The notes beneath the pieces were generated by a model that searched no databases, was not told where the DNA came from, and was given only the letters and a program-made list of their open reading frames with translations. Shown here piece after piece: positions 12,224-20,894 of a stretch of DNA of 27,506 nucleotides. Position 1 is the stretch's first letter. Each line of letters opens with the position of its first letter. A program made the translations under genes and the position numbers. This DNA comes from DATKDU01 sp035512595 (GTDB lineage Bacteria; Planctomycetota; Planctomycetia; Pirellulales; Pirellulaceae): NCBI GenBank assembly GCA_035512595.1, contig DATKDU010000370.1, positions 1-27,506 on the forward strand, read 5' to 3'.

Positions 12224-13918
12224 ATGACACGAACATCAAACCCATTGCCCGCCGGTTTGCGCTTGCTCTTGGGGTTTGCCGTATCGCTGTTCGCCCTTCC
12301 TCTGCTTGCCAAGGACGGGGAAACGGGGGCGTCAGACGACAACATTCCTCAGGTGCGGATGATCAACCAGGAGATCCGCACGGTCTGGACGGACAATCAA
12401 CTGGTTCCGTCCCCCCCAGCCACCGACGGGGAATGGTGCCGCCGGGTCTATCTCGACATTCTCGGTCGCATTCCGGCGGTCGATGAGCTGCGCGAGTTCA
12501 CCGCCAGCAAGGACCCGCAGAAGAAGCTGAAGCTGGTCACGAAGCTCCTCAACGATGACGCATCTACCGAGGAGTACGCTCGCAACTGGACCACGATCTG
12601 GACCAACCTGCTCATCGGGCGCAACGGCGGCCTGGAAGACAACACGCTCACCAGCCGGCCGGGGATGCAGAAGTACCTGCGCGATTCATTCGCCCGCAAC
12701 AAGCCGTACGACAAAATGGTCTTCGAACTGGTCACTGCAACCGGTTCGACCGTGCCGGGCACCGACAACTACAACGGCGCCGCCAACTTTCTGGTGATGA
12801 AGCTCGATGAAGGCGCCGCCCAGGCGACGGCTCAAACGGCCAAGCTCTTCATGGGCCTCCAGGTGCAGTGTACGCAGTGCCACAACCACCCGTTCAACGA
12901 ATGGAAGCAGCGGAAGTTCTGGGAGTTCAACGCCTTCTTCCGTCAGACGCGGGCGCTGCGCAAGTTCGTCCCCGGCTCGCGCGACGTCGCTTCGGCTGAA
13001 TTGGTGAATCAGGATTTCGCCGGCGAAGGCGCCGCCAATCCTGAAGAGGCGATCATCTTCTACGAGCTGCGCAACGGCAATCTGGAAAGTGCCTTCCCGG
13101 TGTTCGTGGACGGAACCGAGATCAGCAAGAGCGGTTATCTGTCCGACTGCGACCGGCGCACCGAACTGGGCAAGATGATCGTTCAGTCGGAATACATGGA
13201 CAAGACGATCGCCAACCGCCTGTGGGCCCACTTCCTGGGCTACGGCTTCACCAAGCCGGTCGATGACATGGGGCCGCACAATCCGGTCACCCACCCCGCC
13301 CTGCTCGACTACCTCGGCAAGGAATTCCGCAAGGCCAGCTTCAACCTCAAGGAGTTGATCACCTGGATCACTCTCAGCGAGCCCTATTCGCTGTCGAGCA
13401 AGGTTTTGCCGGGCAACAAGTCCGACGATCCCCTCCTGGGCGAGACCCCCAAGTTCAGCCACTTCTACCTGCGGCAGATGCGGGCGGAAGAGCTGTACGA
13501 GTCGCTCCTGGTGGCCACCGAGGCCCACAAGACGCGGGGGGCATACGAAGAGCAGGAACGGCTCAAAGCCGACTGGCTGGCGCAGTTCACGATCGCCTTC
13601 GGCACCGACGAGGGGGACGAATCCACGACTTTCAATGGAACGATCCCGCAGGTGCTGATGCTGATGAACGGCGACCTGATCAAGAATGCCACGGGCACCC
13701 AGCCCGGCAGCTTCCTGCACAAGGTGGCGACCAGCAACCTCAAGCCCGCGCAGAAAATTGAGTACATTTTCCAGGCCACGCTCGCTCGTAATCCAACGCA
13801 GCGCGAAGTGGATGCCGCCAATACGATCGTCGGCTGGCGGAAGGGAGACGCCGCGGCAGCCCTGCAAGACGTGTTTTGGGCGGTCCTCAACAGCAACGAA
13901 TTCATTCTCCAGCACTAA
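12224..13918 (+). CDS. DUF1549/DUF1553 secreted protein with CXXCH
   Basis: 564 residues from the ATG at 12224, which has GAGAAGAGAG just upstream. Residues 1-30 form a signal peptide ending L-L-A-K. DUF1549 spans about 45-235 and includes E-W-C-R-R-V-Y-L-D-I-L-G-R-I-P and a heme-c type motif C-T-Q-C-H-N-H-P (C216, C219, H220). DUF1553 follows (about 280-560; L-W-A-H-F-L-G-Y-G-F and a C-terminal A-V-L-N-S-N-E-F-I-L). Families DUF1549 and DUF1553 are almost confined to planctomycetes and relatives, and their biochemical role is unknown. The gene is followed by a DUF1501 gene 141 bases on, the usual pairing. It is a paralogue of the membrane-anchored protein at 16029. Confidence 0.92.
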   Translation: MTRTSNPLPAGLRLLLGFAVSLFALPLLAKDGETGASDDNIPQVRMINQEIRTVWTDNQLVPSPPATDGEWCRRVYLDILGRIPAVDELREFTASKDPQKKLKLVTKLLNDDASTEEYARNWTTIWTNLLIGRNGGLEDNTLTSRPGMQKYLRDSFARNKPYDKMVFELVTATGSTVPGTDNYNGAANFLVMKLDEGAAQATAQTAKLFMGLQVQCTQCHNHPFNEWKQRKFWEFNAFFRQTRALRKFVPGSRDVASAELVNQDFAGEGAANPEEAIIFYELRNGNLESAFPVFVDGTEISKSGYLSDCDRRTELGKMIVQSEYMDKTIANRLWAHFLGYGFTKPVDDMGPHNPVTHPALLDYLGKEFRKASFNLKELITWITLSEPYSLSSKVLPGNKSDDPLLGETPKFSHFYLRQMRAEELYESLLVATEAHKTRGAYEEQERLKADWLAQFTIAFGTDEGDESTTFNGTIPQVLMLMNGDLIKNATGTQPGSFLHKVATSNLKPAQKIEYIFQATLARNPTQREVDAANTIVGWRKGDAAAALQDVFWAVLNSNEFILQH

Positions 13919-14059
13919 ACGGCATGAGGTTCGCAGGGGTCTGCAAGACGACCTGAGTTACCTTCCGCCGCCGCGCGGGAGCATTTGATAAGCAAAACGG
14001 GGTTCGATCGAGTATTTTCGGCGGCATTCATTGCCGACCATCAGTTTACGGAGCCACAT

Positions 14060-15331
14060 ATGACGCACGCCTCGATTCCATCCGGCATGTCCCGCCGCCA
14101 TTTTATGTCGCACTTGGCCGGCGCTTCGGCCCTGGCCGTCCCGGCCCTCTCGCTGACCAACAGCCTGCGGGTGCATGCCGCTGACCTGAAGCGGAATCAC
14201 AAGGCCGCCATCCTGTTGTGGATGAGCGGCGGTCCTTCGACGATGGACATCTGGGACCTCAAGCCCGGTGCGACGACCGCTGGCGAATTCATGCCGATTA
14301 GCACCGCGGGCGACGTGCAGATTTGCGAGCACATGCCGATGACCGCCAAGGTCATGGACAAGCTCTCGATCGTCCGCTCGATGAGCACGAGCGAAGCCGA
14401 CCACAACCGCGGCCGGTACTACATGCACACCGGCTACAAGCCGAATCCGAACATCGAGCACCCCAGCTACGGCGCGGTCATCTCGCACGAGCTGGCCGAT
14501 ACGCGTCCGGAGCTGGAAATTCCGGCCTTTGTGTCGGTGGGCGGCGGCAGCGTCGGCCCCGGCTTTCTCGGCATGGCTTATTCGCCGTTCGTGGTCAACA
14601 GCAACGGTCAGGTCCGCAACCTGGAGATGGGGCTCGACCAGACGCGGCTGATGCAGCGGATGGCCGCCCTCGATCTGATCGAAAAGGGCTTCATTTCGCA
14701 GAATCGCGGCTCGGCTGCCAACGACCACCAGGACGTGCTGCGAAAGACCCTCAACCTGATGACCAGCGCCCAGATGGAGGCCTTCAAGGTCACCAAGGAG
14801 CCGCGCGAGGTGCAGGACCGTTACGGCACCGATCCCTTCGCCCGCGGCTGCCTGATGGCCCGCCGCCTGGTGGAAGCCGGAGTGCCGTTTGTGGAGGTCG
14901 ATTTTGGCGGCTGGGACAACCACGCTGGCATTTTCCCCATCCTCCGCGATCAGAAGCTGCCGACGCTCGATCGGGCGATGAGCGCCTTGGTCGAAGACCT
15001 CGATCAGCGCGGTCTGCTCCAGGATACAGCGGTCATTTGGATGGGCGAGTTCAGCCGCACCCCGCGGATCAACGGCAATTCGGGCCGCGACCACTGGGCC
15101 CGCTCGTGGAGCGTGGTGATGGGCGGGGCGGGCATGAAGGGGGGCATCGCTGTCGGCGAGACCAACGAAGATGGCACGTCGGTCGAGACCGAGCCTTATA
15201 CGTCGCAGGACGTGATGGCGTCGGTTTGCAAGGCCCTCGGCATTTCGCTGGAAACGACCTTCACCAGCAAGAGCGGCCGGCCGATGAAAATCGCCAATAG
15301 CGGCAAGGTGATCAAGGAGTTGTTTGCCTAG
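14060..15331 (+). CDS. DUF1501 Tat-exported protein (sulfatase/phosphatase-like fold)
   Basis: 423 residues from the ATG at 14060, preceded by GGAG 8 bases upstream; a longer frame from 13985 is less likely. The N-terminus M-S-R-R-H-F-M-S-H-L-A-G-A-S is a twin-arginine signal. The core includes L-L-W-M-S-G-G-P-S-T-M-D-I-W-D-L-K-P-G, G-G-W-D-N-H and M-G-E-F-S-R-T-P-R-I-N, the metal-binding motifs of the DUF1501 branch of the alkaline-phosphatase-like superfamily (D-x-W and H-D type residues). Tat export suggests that it folds, perhaps with bound metal, before crossing the membrane. DUF1501 proteins are habitually encoded next to DUF1549/DUF1553 proteins, so the two probably act together on an unknown, possibly sulfated or polysaccharide, substrate. 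Confidence 0.92.
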   Translation: MTHASIPSGMSRRHFMSHLAGASALAVPALSLTNSLRVHAADLKRNHKAAILLWMSGGPSTMDIWDLKPGATTAGEFMPISTAGDVQICEHMPMTAKVMDKLSIVRSMSTSEADHNRGRYYMHTGYKPNPNIEHPSYGAVISHELADTRPELEIPAFVSVGGGSVGPGFLGMAYSPFVVNSNGQVRNLEMGLDQTRLMQRMAALDLIEKGFISQNRGSAANDHQDVLRKTLNLMTSAQMEAFKVTKEPREVQDRYGTDPFARGCLMARRLVEAGVPFVEVDFGGWDNHAGIFPILRDQKLPTLDRAMSALVEDLDQRGLLQDTAVIWMGEFSRTPRINGNSGRDHWARSWSVVMGGAGMKGGIAVGETNEDGTSVETEPYTSQDVMASVCKALGISLETTFTSKSGRPMKIANSGKVIKELFA

Positions 15332-15357
15332 TTTGCAACTGGCAATTCAAGGAATCT

Positions 15358-15388
15358 CCGGGGAGCCCTCTGGCTCCCCGGTTTGTTT
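15358..15388 (+). terminator. Intrinsic terminator after DUF1501 gene
   Basis: Perfect 10-base stem CCGGGGAGCC / GGCTCCCCGG with a CTCT loop, followed by TTTGTTT. It lies 27 bases after the DUF1501 stop codon and separates this operon from the sigma factor gene. Confidence 0.92.
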
Positions 15389-15510
15389 AGGGTGAGTGGA
15401 TGTGGGTGGGCACCTGCGCCGAGCGCGTGTGCGAAAAAACGGGTACGATTGGACGAAAACCCTTGCCAGGAGAGTACATTCGACGCCCCTCGGCGCTTTA
15501 CAATTGGGAC

Positions 15511-16032
15511 ATGAGAACAGAGCCGTCCCAACCATCCGCCGGGATCGATCCCGCCGCATTGGTCCAGGCCTATCAGGTCGGGCTGTGGCGGTATTTGCGG
15601 GCACTGGGATGTGACGCGGCTTTGGCGGAGGACTTGACTCAGGAAACGTTTTTGAGCGTTCTGCAAAAACCGTTTCAGGATATGGGGCCTCTGGCAACCT
15701 CGGCCTATTTGCGGAAGGTGGCTTACAACCTGTTCATCTCCTACCAAAGGCGGGCCGGCAAGGTCACGCCGGTGGAACGTGTGGAGGAGTTGGATCGAAC
15801 CTGGACGAGTTGGGCCGGCAACGATGACGGGGAGGCCTTGCTCGACGCCTTGCGGGAATGTTTGAAGGGAATCAGCGAGCGGGCTCGGTTGGCATTGGAG
15901 ATGCGGTTTCGGGAAGAAAGCTCGCGGGAAGCGATTGCGGCTATTTTGGAAATCACCGAACATGGGGCGAAGAACTTGATGCAGCGTGCCAAGCAGCAAT
16001 TGCGGGACTGCATCGAGTCGAAAATGAAATGA
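15511..16032 (+). CDS. ECF-type RNA polymerase sigma factor
   Basis: A 173-residue sigma-70 family protein with only regions 2 and 4, typical of extracytoplasmic-function sigma factors. Region 2 (about 17-83) has A-E-D-L-T-Q-E-T-F-L and A-Y-L-R-K-V-A-Y-N-L-F-I-S-Y-Q-R-R. Region 4 (about 108-168) ends in a helix-turn-helix with I-S-E-R-A-R-L-A-L-E-M-R-F and I-T-E-H-G-A-K-N-L-M-Q-R-A. I chose the ATG at 15511 (M-R-T-E-P) because the sequence upstream does not look like sigma factor sequence. Its stop overlaps the next start (ATGA), so it is translationally coupled to the membrane DUF1549/DUF1553 protein, the position usually held by an anti-sigma factor. No promoter could be identified. Confidence 0.9.
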   Translation: MRTEPSQPSAGIDPAALVQAYQVGLWRYLRALGCDAALAEDLTQETFLSVLQKPFQDMGPLATSAYLRKVAYNLFISYQRRAGKVTPVERVEELDRTWTSWAGNDDGEALLDALRECLKGISERARLALEMRFREESSREAIAAILEITEHGAKNLMQRAKQQLRDCIESKMK

Positions 16033-18164
16033 AACCAGATCGCGACCCAATTCTCGATGCGTGCCTGGACGAGGTCCTGGGAGGCCGCCGCCCCCCCGAC
16101 CTGACCGCGCGCATTCTCCGCGCTCTGGCGGAGGCCAAGATCGACCAGAAGCTGCCCACCCCCGCGGTGCGTATCGACGATCCGGCTCTCGATGTTTCTG
16201 TGGACCCCCTCGTGGCGGTCAATGGCCGTGCCGCGAAGCCCGTTCGCCGTCGTGCGGCCAATCCGCGGACGCCGCTGTGGCAGTGGATCACGACGGCGGC
16301 CGCTATCGGCGGACTGGGGATCGCTTTGGGAATTGCCGCCCTGCGGCTGATCGGTCCCGGTGCCGACAATCCCAATCAACTTGCCGTCCGCGACGAGTTG
16401 AAGGGGGACAAAACGCAGCGGACCGTCGAGGACGCAAACCGGCAAATCGCCGGGAATCAGAATACGAAGGGCTCGTCGGATGCAGCTCAAGTCGCCCGCG
16501 CCGGGGGTCATGGGTCGAAGGTCATTCCGCTGGTCGTTCCCGGCGGCAACAGCGACTCTCAGTCGCCGGCCGCTGCCAGCGATCGTCCCCGCTACGCGCA
16601 GCAGCCGCTTCCCGAAGCCGAACTGTTGTCGCTGGTGAATTCCGAATTGCGTCGCTCCTGGGCCGAGGCCGGCGTCAATGGGGCCGACGCTGCCAAGGAC
16701 TCCGAATGGTGCCGCCGGCTGTTCGTCCGCGTGCTGGGGCGAATCCCCAGTCACGACGAGGTGACGGCCTTCGAACAGGATAAGTCCCCCGCCAAGCGCG
16801 AGCAGCTCGTCGATCGCCTGCTGGGCGAGGAATATGCTGAGCAGTTCGCCCAGCACTGGTCGAACGTATGGACCAACGTGCTGATCGGCCGCACCGGCGG
16901 CGGCGAAGGCTCGCTGGCCAGCCGAGAAGGGCTGCAGGCCTATTTGCAGCAGTCGCTTCAGGAGAACAAGCCGTACAGCCAGATCGTCGAAGAGTTGCTC
17001 ACCGCCACAGGAGCGAATCGTCCCGGCACGGCTGACTTCAACGGCGCGGTCAACTTCCTCCTCGCCGGCATCAACGACAACGCCACGCTCGCCACGGCCC
17101 GCGTATCGCGCGTCTTTTTGGGGCAGCAACTGCACTGCGCCCAGTGCCACAGCCACCCGTCGCAGGAATGGTCGCAGCACCAGTATTGGGCCCTCAACTC
17201 CTTCCTGCGGCAGACCGACGCCCACCGGGAGGGAGACCTGGTACGCCTGGTCAGCGCCGACTTTGTGAACAAGCCAAGCGTCACCAAGGAAGGCGAAGTT
17301 TACTATCAGCAATCGACCACCGGCATCGTGAAGGCGGCCACGCCCGAGTTCATCGACGGCACGAAGATTCCCCCCAGCGGCTCTCTGGCCGTCGTGGATC
17401 GCCGCCAGGAACTGGCCAAATTGGTCGTCAACTCGCGGGAAATGCCGCGGGCGCTGGTCAACCGGCTGTGGTCGCACTTCTTCGGTTACGGCTTCACGAG
17501 CCCGATCGACGACATGGGCCCGCACAGCGAGCCGTCGCATCCTGAGGTGCTCGATGCGCTGGCGGGGCAGTTCGTGGCCCACGATTACGATTTCAAACGG
17601 GCCGTCCGCTGGATGGTGCTTTCGGATGCCTTCAGCCGTTCCAGCCGGATCCCCGGCGGCGGGCTCGGGGATGCGCCCGAATCGGGCAAGACGCCTCTCT
17701 TCTCCCGGTATTACAGCCGGCCGATGAAGGCGGAAGAGGTCGTCGATTCACTCATTGCGGCCGCCGATCTGCGGAAGAAGGCGGATAACGGGGCGGAGAT
17801 TGCGCAGTCACGTCGCGATTTTCTCTTCCAACTCCATCGCCAGATGGGGACCGACGATGGCGAAGAGGAAAGTCACGAAGGAAGTAATGTGCAGTCCGAG
17901 CTAATGATGGACAGCCGGCTCACGCGGCGGGCGGTCAGCGCGGAGGAAGGGGGCCGCCTTAAGACTCTGGTCGCCAAGGATTCTCTGCCGATGAACGAGA
18001 AGATCGAGCACCTGTTCTTGGCGGCTCTCTCCCGCAAGCCCACGGCGCAGGAGCAGCAGGCCATCGGGCTGATACTAGCCAATGCCAAGGACAACCAGGC
18101 CGCCGCCCTGGAAGACATCTGGTGGGCGCTCTTGAACAGCAACGAGTTCATTCTCGATCACTAG
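16029..18164 (+). CDS. Membrane-anchored DUF1549/DUF1553 protein, putative anti-sigma/sensor
   Basis: 711 residues beginning at the ATG that overlaps the sigma factor stop. Residues 1-80 are hydrophilic, with D-P-I-L-D-A-C-L-D-E-V-L-G-G-R-R-P-P-D-L-T-A-R-I-L, a conserved-looking planctomycete N-terminal motif. Residues 84-107 form a single membrane helix (W-Q-W-I-T-T-A-A-A-I-G-G-L-G-I). A Gly/Ser/Pro-rich linker follows, then DUF1549 (from about 195, with C370-A-Q-C373-H374) and DUF1553. The layout is that of a transmembrane anti-sigma factor: a cytoplasmic domain, one helix and an exported domain, here a probable heme- or metal-binding enzyme-like domain. Control of the sigma factor is inferred from the coupling and topology. 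Alternatively, it may only be co-regulated. Confidence 0.88.
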   Translation: MKPDRDPILDACLDEVLGGRRPPDLTARILRALAEAKIDQKLPTPAVRIDDPALDVSVDPLVAVNGRAAKPVRRRAANPRTPLWQWITTAAAIGGLGIALGIAALRLIGPGADNPNQLAVRDELKGDKTQRTVEDANRQIAGNQNTKGSSDAAQVARAGGHGSKVIPLVVPGGNSDSQSPAAASDRPRYAQQPLPEAELLSLVNSELRRSWAEAGVNGADAAKDSEWCRRLFVRVLGRIPSHDEVTAFEQDKSPAKREQLVDRLLGEEYAEQFAQHWSNVWTNVLIGRTGGGEGSLASREGLQAYLQQSLQENKPYSQIVEELLTATGANRPGTADFNGAVNFLLAGINDNATLATARVSRVFLGQQLHCAQCHSHPSQEWSQHQYWALNSFLRQTDAHREGDLVRLVSADFVNKPSVTKEGEVYYQQSTTGIVKAATPEFIDGTKIPPSGSLAVVDRRQELAKLVVNSREMPRALVNRLWSHFFGYGFTSPIDDMGPHSEPSHPEVLDALAGQFVAHDYDFKRAVRWMVLSDAFSRSSRIPGGGLGDAPESGKTPLFSRYYSRPMKAEEVVDSLIAAADLRKKADNGAEIAQSRRDFLFQLHRQMGTDDGEEESHEGSNVQSELMMDSRLTRRAVSAEEGGRLKTLVAKDSLPMNEKIEHLFLAALSRKPTAQEQQAIGLILANAKDNQAAALEDIWWALLNSNEFILDH

Positions 18165-18179
18165 GCGTGGCTGTCGGAT

Positions 18180-19016
18180 TTACCGCACGGTCAAAACGCC
18201 CCACGCCACAGCCGCGCCCAGCACGCCGCTCACGATCGCCCACTGGGCGATCGTCTTCCAGATTCCCGCGATCTTGGCCAGCGGCGGTGCTTCCAGAACC
18301 CACAGCGCTAGCGGCGCCAGCGCTGCCGCCAGCGATCCCCACAGCCGGGGACTCGACTCCCGGGCGCCGATGTACGCCCATCCCCCCACGACCAGGGCGT
18401 AACAGACGGCGAGCGCGGCTGCCCCCTGGGGCCGCGGCACTCGCCATAGCGCTGCGCAGCACCCGGCCAGCGCGCCGGCCGCCATCAGGGCCCCCATTCC
18501 ATGGCTCAGGTTAACGAGCCCCGCCGTCAGTACCCCGACCGTCAGCGCCGAGAGCGATAAGAATCCGGCGAGCGCCGCGGGAGCAACGCGCCTGGACAGT
18601 GGCATGAGTCCCGCCGCGAGCAGGAACAAGTACCCGGCCACCAGGGGTACTTGCACCCACCGCGGCGGCGACAGCGCTGGGTAGGTGGGCACGAGCACGA
18701 TTGCCGCCAGGATTGCCGCCAGGAGCTGCCAGCGCCAGCGAAATCCCCGCTGGGGATCAGACGTCGCGGCCAGCGCTCCCAGCACCGCGCCGGCCAGCGC
18801 CAGATAGAAAGGCCAATGAAAATGCCGCGTGGGGACAAGCTCGCTCCACCGCCGCAAGAGAAGCGAGCCGGCGCAGTACGCAACGGCAAATGCTGCCGCT
18901 GCGCTGAACGATCGAGCGCTCGCCGGGAGGAACTTGCCGGCCAACCAGCCGGCGGCCAGTGCCGCCCCAGCCGGGAGGACGAATGCCATCCCCACGGCTT
19001 GGAGGATTTCATCCAT
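18180..19016 (-). CDS. Polytopic membrane protein of unknown function
   Basis: A 278-residue Ala/Leu-rich protein with about nine hydrophobic helices and very few conserved polar residues. It begins M-D-E-I-L-Q-A-V-G-M-A-F-V-L-P and I do not recognise the family. Positions R-R-W-S-E-L and L-V-N-L-S-H-G-M-G are among the few polar stretches within or next to helices. The stop is only 15 bases from that of the convergent DUF1549 gene, and the YceI-like gene lies 23 bases upstream on the same strand, so the two are probably an operon. Confidence 0.75.
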   Translation of the reverse strand: MDEILQAVGMAFVLPAGAALAAGWLAGKFLPASARSFSAAAAFAVAYCAGSLLLRRWSELVPTRHFHWPFYLALAGAVLGALAATSDPQRGFRWRWQLLAAILAAIVLVPTYPALSPPRWVQVPLVAGYLFLLAAGLMPLSRRVAPAALAGFLSLSALTVGVLTAGLVNLSHGMGALMAAGALAGCCAALWRVPRPQGAAALAVCYALVVGGWAYIGARESSPRLWGSLAAALAPLALWVLEAPPLAKIAGIWKTIAQWAIVSGVLGAAVAWGVLTVR

Positions 19017-19039
19017 GTCGGACCGAAGGTGTGGGCGCC

Positions 19040-19732
19040 TTACCCCGGGTTCTTGCCGAGGGTGACCTTGATGGTCACCGGCCGCTCGACAACCTGGTCC
19101 ACTTTGCCCTCTCCCACGCCGAAGTCCATGCGGTCGATTTCAAACTCGGCCGTGAAGATCATCACGATGTAGGGAGTTTCGACCTTGGCGGGGAAGGTGA
19201 TTTCCTTGGTGACCCCGTGCAGCGTCAGGTTCCCGGTGACGGTGTGGGCGTCCCCCGGTCCATGCTCGATCTTGGTGCTCTCGAACTTGGCGGTCGGATA
19301 CTGCTCGACGTCGAGGAAGTCGGGATTCTTCAGGTGGTTCGTCAACATCACGGCTTTGCCGGGCTCCTCATGCTCGGCCTTGAGCGACGTCGTGTCGATT
19401 TCGACCGACAGGGACTTGATTTGCTTGTTTGCCGCGTCCATCTCGGCCGTGCCGGAAAACTTCTCAAAGGTGCCGGTCCGCGGGTCCTTGGCCTTGGGGG
19501 GAGCGTGCGTCCCGACGAAGGTGATGGTCGTATTCTCGGGAGAGATCTGGACCGTCGTCGTACCGGCTTCTGTTTTGGCGTCGGTCGCTGCTCCCGTCTC
19601 AGCGCCCGGCTTCGCGGCAGCGTCAGTGACGATCGCGCCGGAAGACCCCGGACCGGCAGATGATTGCGGTTTCTCTCCGCATCCGGCAATGACCAGGCAA
19701 ACCAGAGCCAACCATCCCAGGGCGCATCGCAT
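19040..19732 (-). CDS. YceI-like lipoprotein
   Basis: 230 residues from the ATG at 19732, preceded by GGAGAG 6 bases upstream; the longer frame from 19819 is not preferred. The N-terminus C-L-V-I-A-G-C is a lipobox, so the mature protein would be a lipoprotein beginning at that Cys. A low-complexity Ala/Thr/Gly spacer follows. The YceI domain starts about residue 58 and holds the usual features: F-V-G-T-H-A-P, G-T-F-E-K-F-S-G, F-L-D-V-E-Q-Y-P-T-A-K-F-E-S and G-N-L-T-L-H-G-V-T-K-E-I-T-F-P. YceI proteins are lipocalin-like barrels that bind polyisoprenoid chains in the periplasm. The UbiA prenyltransferase in the same region may be a coincidence. Confidence 0.92.
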   Translation of the reverse strand: MRCALGWLALVCLVIAGCGEKPQSSAGPGSSGAIVTDAAAKPGAETGAATDAKTEAGTTTVQISPENTTITFVGTHAPPKAKDPRTGTFEKFSGTAEMDAANKQIKSLSVEIDTTSLKAEHEEPGKAVMLTNHLKNPDFLDVEQYPTAKFESTKIEHGPGDAHTVTGNLTLHGVTKEITFPAKVETPYIVMIFTAEFEIDRMDFGVGEGKVDQVVERPVTIKVTLGKNPG

Positions 19733-19847
19733 GGGTACTCTCCAAGAAAGATAGAAAGATGCATGAAGACAGGGCGAACAACCTCCGCGCCTCATGAATC
19801 TAAGCTCTACGGACCGCACCGGGCAACCGCCCCTGGCCGCCGACAGG

Positions 19848-20687
19848 CTACAGCTCGATCTTCTGGCTGACCTTCTTCAGCTCCTCGAGCTGCGTCGTCT
19901 TGGCGGCGTCGCTGAGCGGGTTTCCCTTGAGGTAAATCTTCCAGAACGGGGCAAACCGCGTCTTCGTCCGGTCCGCCAGGTCCTTCTTGCCCATCTCGAT
20001 TAGCACCGTCAGGTCGGTGACTTTGTTGTTATCCAGCCCCAGATAGGAGAGCTCGGTCATCTCGGCAATCGGCGCGAGGTCGGAAATGCCGGTGCCGTCG
20101 AGCCACAGCCGCTCCATCCGCTTGAGGGACGCCAGCGGCTTGAAGTCGGCAATCGGATTGTTCCGCAGATACAGGGCGTGGATCTTGCCGCAGCTTGCCA
20201 GCGGGGCGATGTCCTTGACCTGGTTGTTGTCCAGGTCGAGCATCATCAGGTTCGACATCTTGGCCAGCGGCGAAACGTCGCTGATTTTGTTGTTTTGCAG
20301 CTCCAGGTGCTGTAGCCCCGTCAACTCCGCCAGCGGCGCGATGCTCTCGATCTTGTTGTTAAAAAGCATGAGCTTTTGGAGGATCTTGAGGTCCTTCAGC
20401 GGCGTCAGATCGACGATCTCGTTGTGCGACAGATCGAGCTCCGCCAGGCTCTTGCACTTCTCCATCCCCGCCAGGTTGGTGATCGTCTTCCCCTTGATCG
20501 CTTTGACCGTGGAGATGTTCACCACGTCGGCCTCGACCAGCGGCATTTCGTTGTTCCGCTTCTCGAACACTTGCTGGCGGACGGCCGCTTCGAGGTTCTT
20601 GTCGGGGAACAAATCCTGGGCGGCGGCCAGTCCGGCCAGCGACACGAGGGCCAAGGCGGCCAGCGAAAAGGCAAAAGCAAACTTCAT
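19848..20687 (-). CDS. Secreted leucine-rich repeat protein (internalin type)
   Basis: 279 residues from the ATG at 20687, with GGGAG upstream. The signal peptide ends A-G-L-A-A-A-Q. About seven 22-residue leucine-rich repeats follow the consensus L-x-x-L-x-L-x-x-N-x-I-x-D-L-x-P-L-x-x-L-x-x, the internalin/SDS22-like type, giving a curved solenoid that normally binds protein partners. The start of the solenoid is capped by a helical segment (F-P-D-K-N-L-E-A-A-V-R-Q-Q-V), as in other internalin-like proteins. The C-terminus (about 230-279) is a cap with A-P-F-W-K-I-Y-L-K-G-N-P-L-S. No anchor or LPXTG is seen, so it is probably periplasmic or secreted. The partner is unknown. Confidence 0.92.
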   Translation of the reverse strand: MKFAFAFSLAALALVSLAGLAAAQDLFPDKNLEAAVRQQVFEKRNNEMPLVEADVVNISTVKAIKGKTITNLAGMEKCKSLAELDLSHNEIVDLTPLKDLKILQKLMLFNNKIESIAPLAELTGLQHLELQNNKISDVSPLAKMSNLMMLDLDNNQVKDIAPLASCGKIHALYLRNNPIADFKPLASLKRMERLWLDGTGISDLAPIAEMTELSYLGLDNNKVTDLTVLIEMGKKDLADRTKTRFAPFWKIYLKGNPLSDAAKTTQLEELKKVSQKIEL

Positions 20688-20894
20688 GGAGAGGCTCCCG
20701 GCGAAGCGTTCTGGTGGGCGATTTGGGCGGGTTTTGAGGCTCATCCCAGGATACTTCGCCGCTTTGCTCCCTGCCAGCACCCGCGGTGACGGGTGCCCGT
20801 CGTTGCGGCATCGTTGACGGCCCCGGCGCCGCGGGAAACAATTGAGAAGCCTTCCTTTCCATCCGCTCGTTCTTTCCTCCGGGGCTTGGCTTCC
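20688..20894. promoter_or_regulatory. Divergent intergenic region between LRR and M28 peptidase genes
   Basis: About 207 bases separate the divergently transcribed genes, so promoters for both must lie here. A hairpin GCACCCG (20777-20783) with CGGGTGC (20790-20796) is in the middle. No clear -10/-35 boxes could be picked. Confidence 0.4.

Noticed and set aside
12686..13915. 409-codon minus-strand frame opposite the DUF1549 gene
   Set aside because: Shadow of a high-GC coding region, composition without recognisable motifs.
15741..17582. 613-codon minus-strand frame across the sigma factor and DUF1549 genes
   Set aside because: Overlaps two well supported genes in full; low-complexity shadow sequence.
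18651..19172. Plus-strand frame opposite the polytopic membrane protein
   Set aside because: Arg/Pro-rich shadow; the minus-strand frame shows clear hydrophobic helices.
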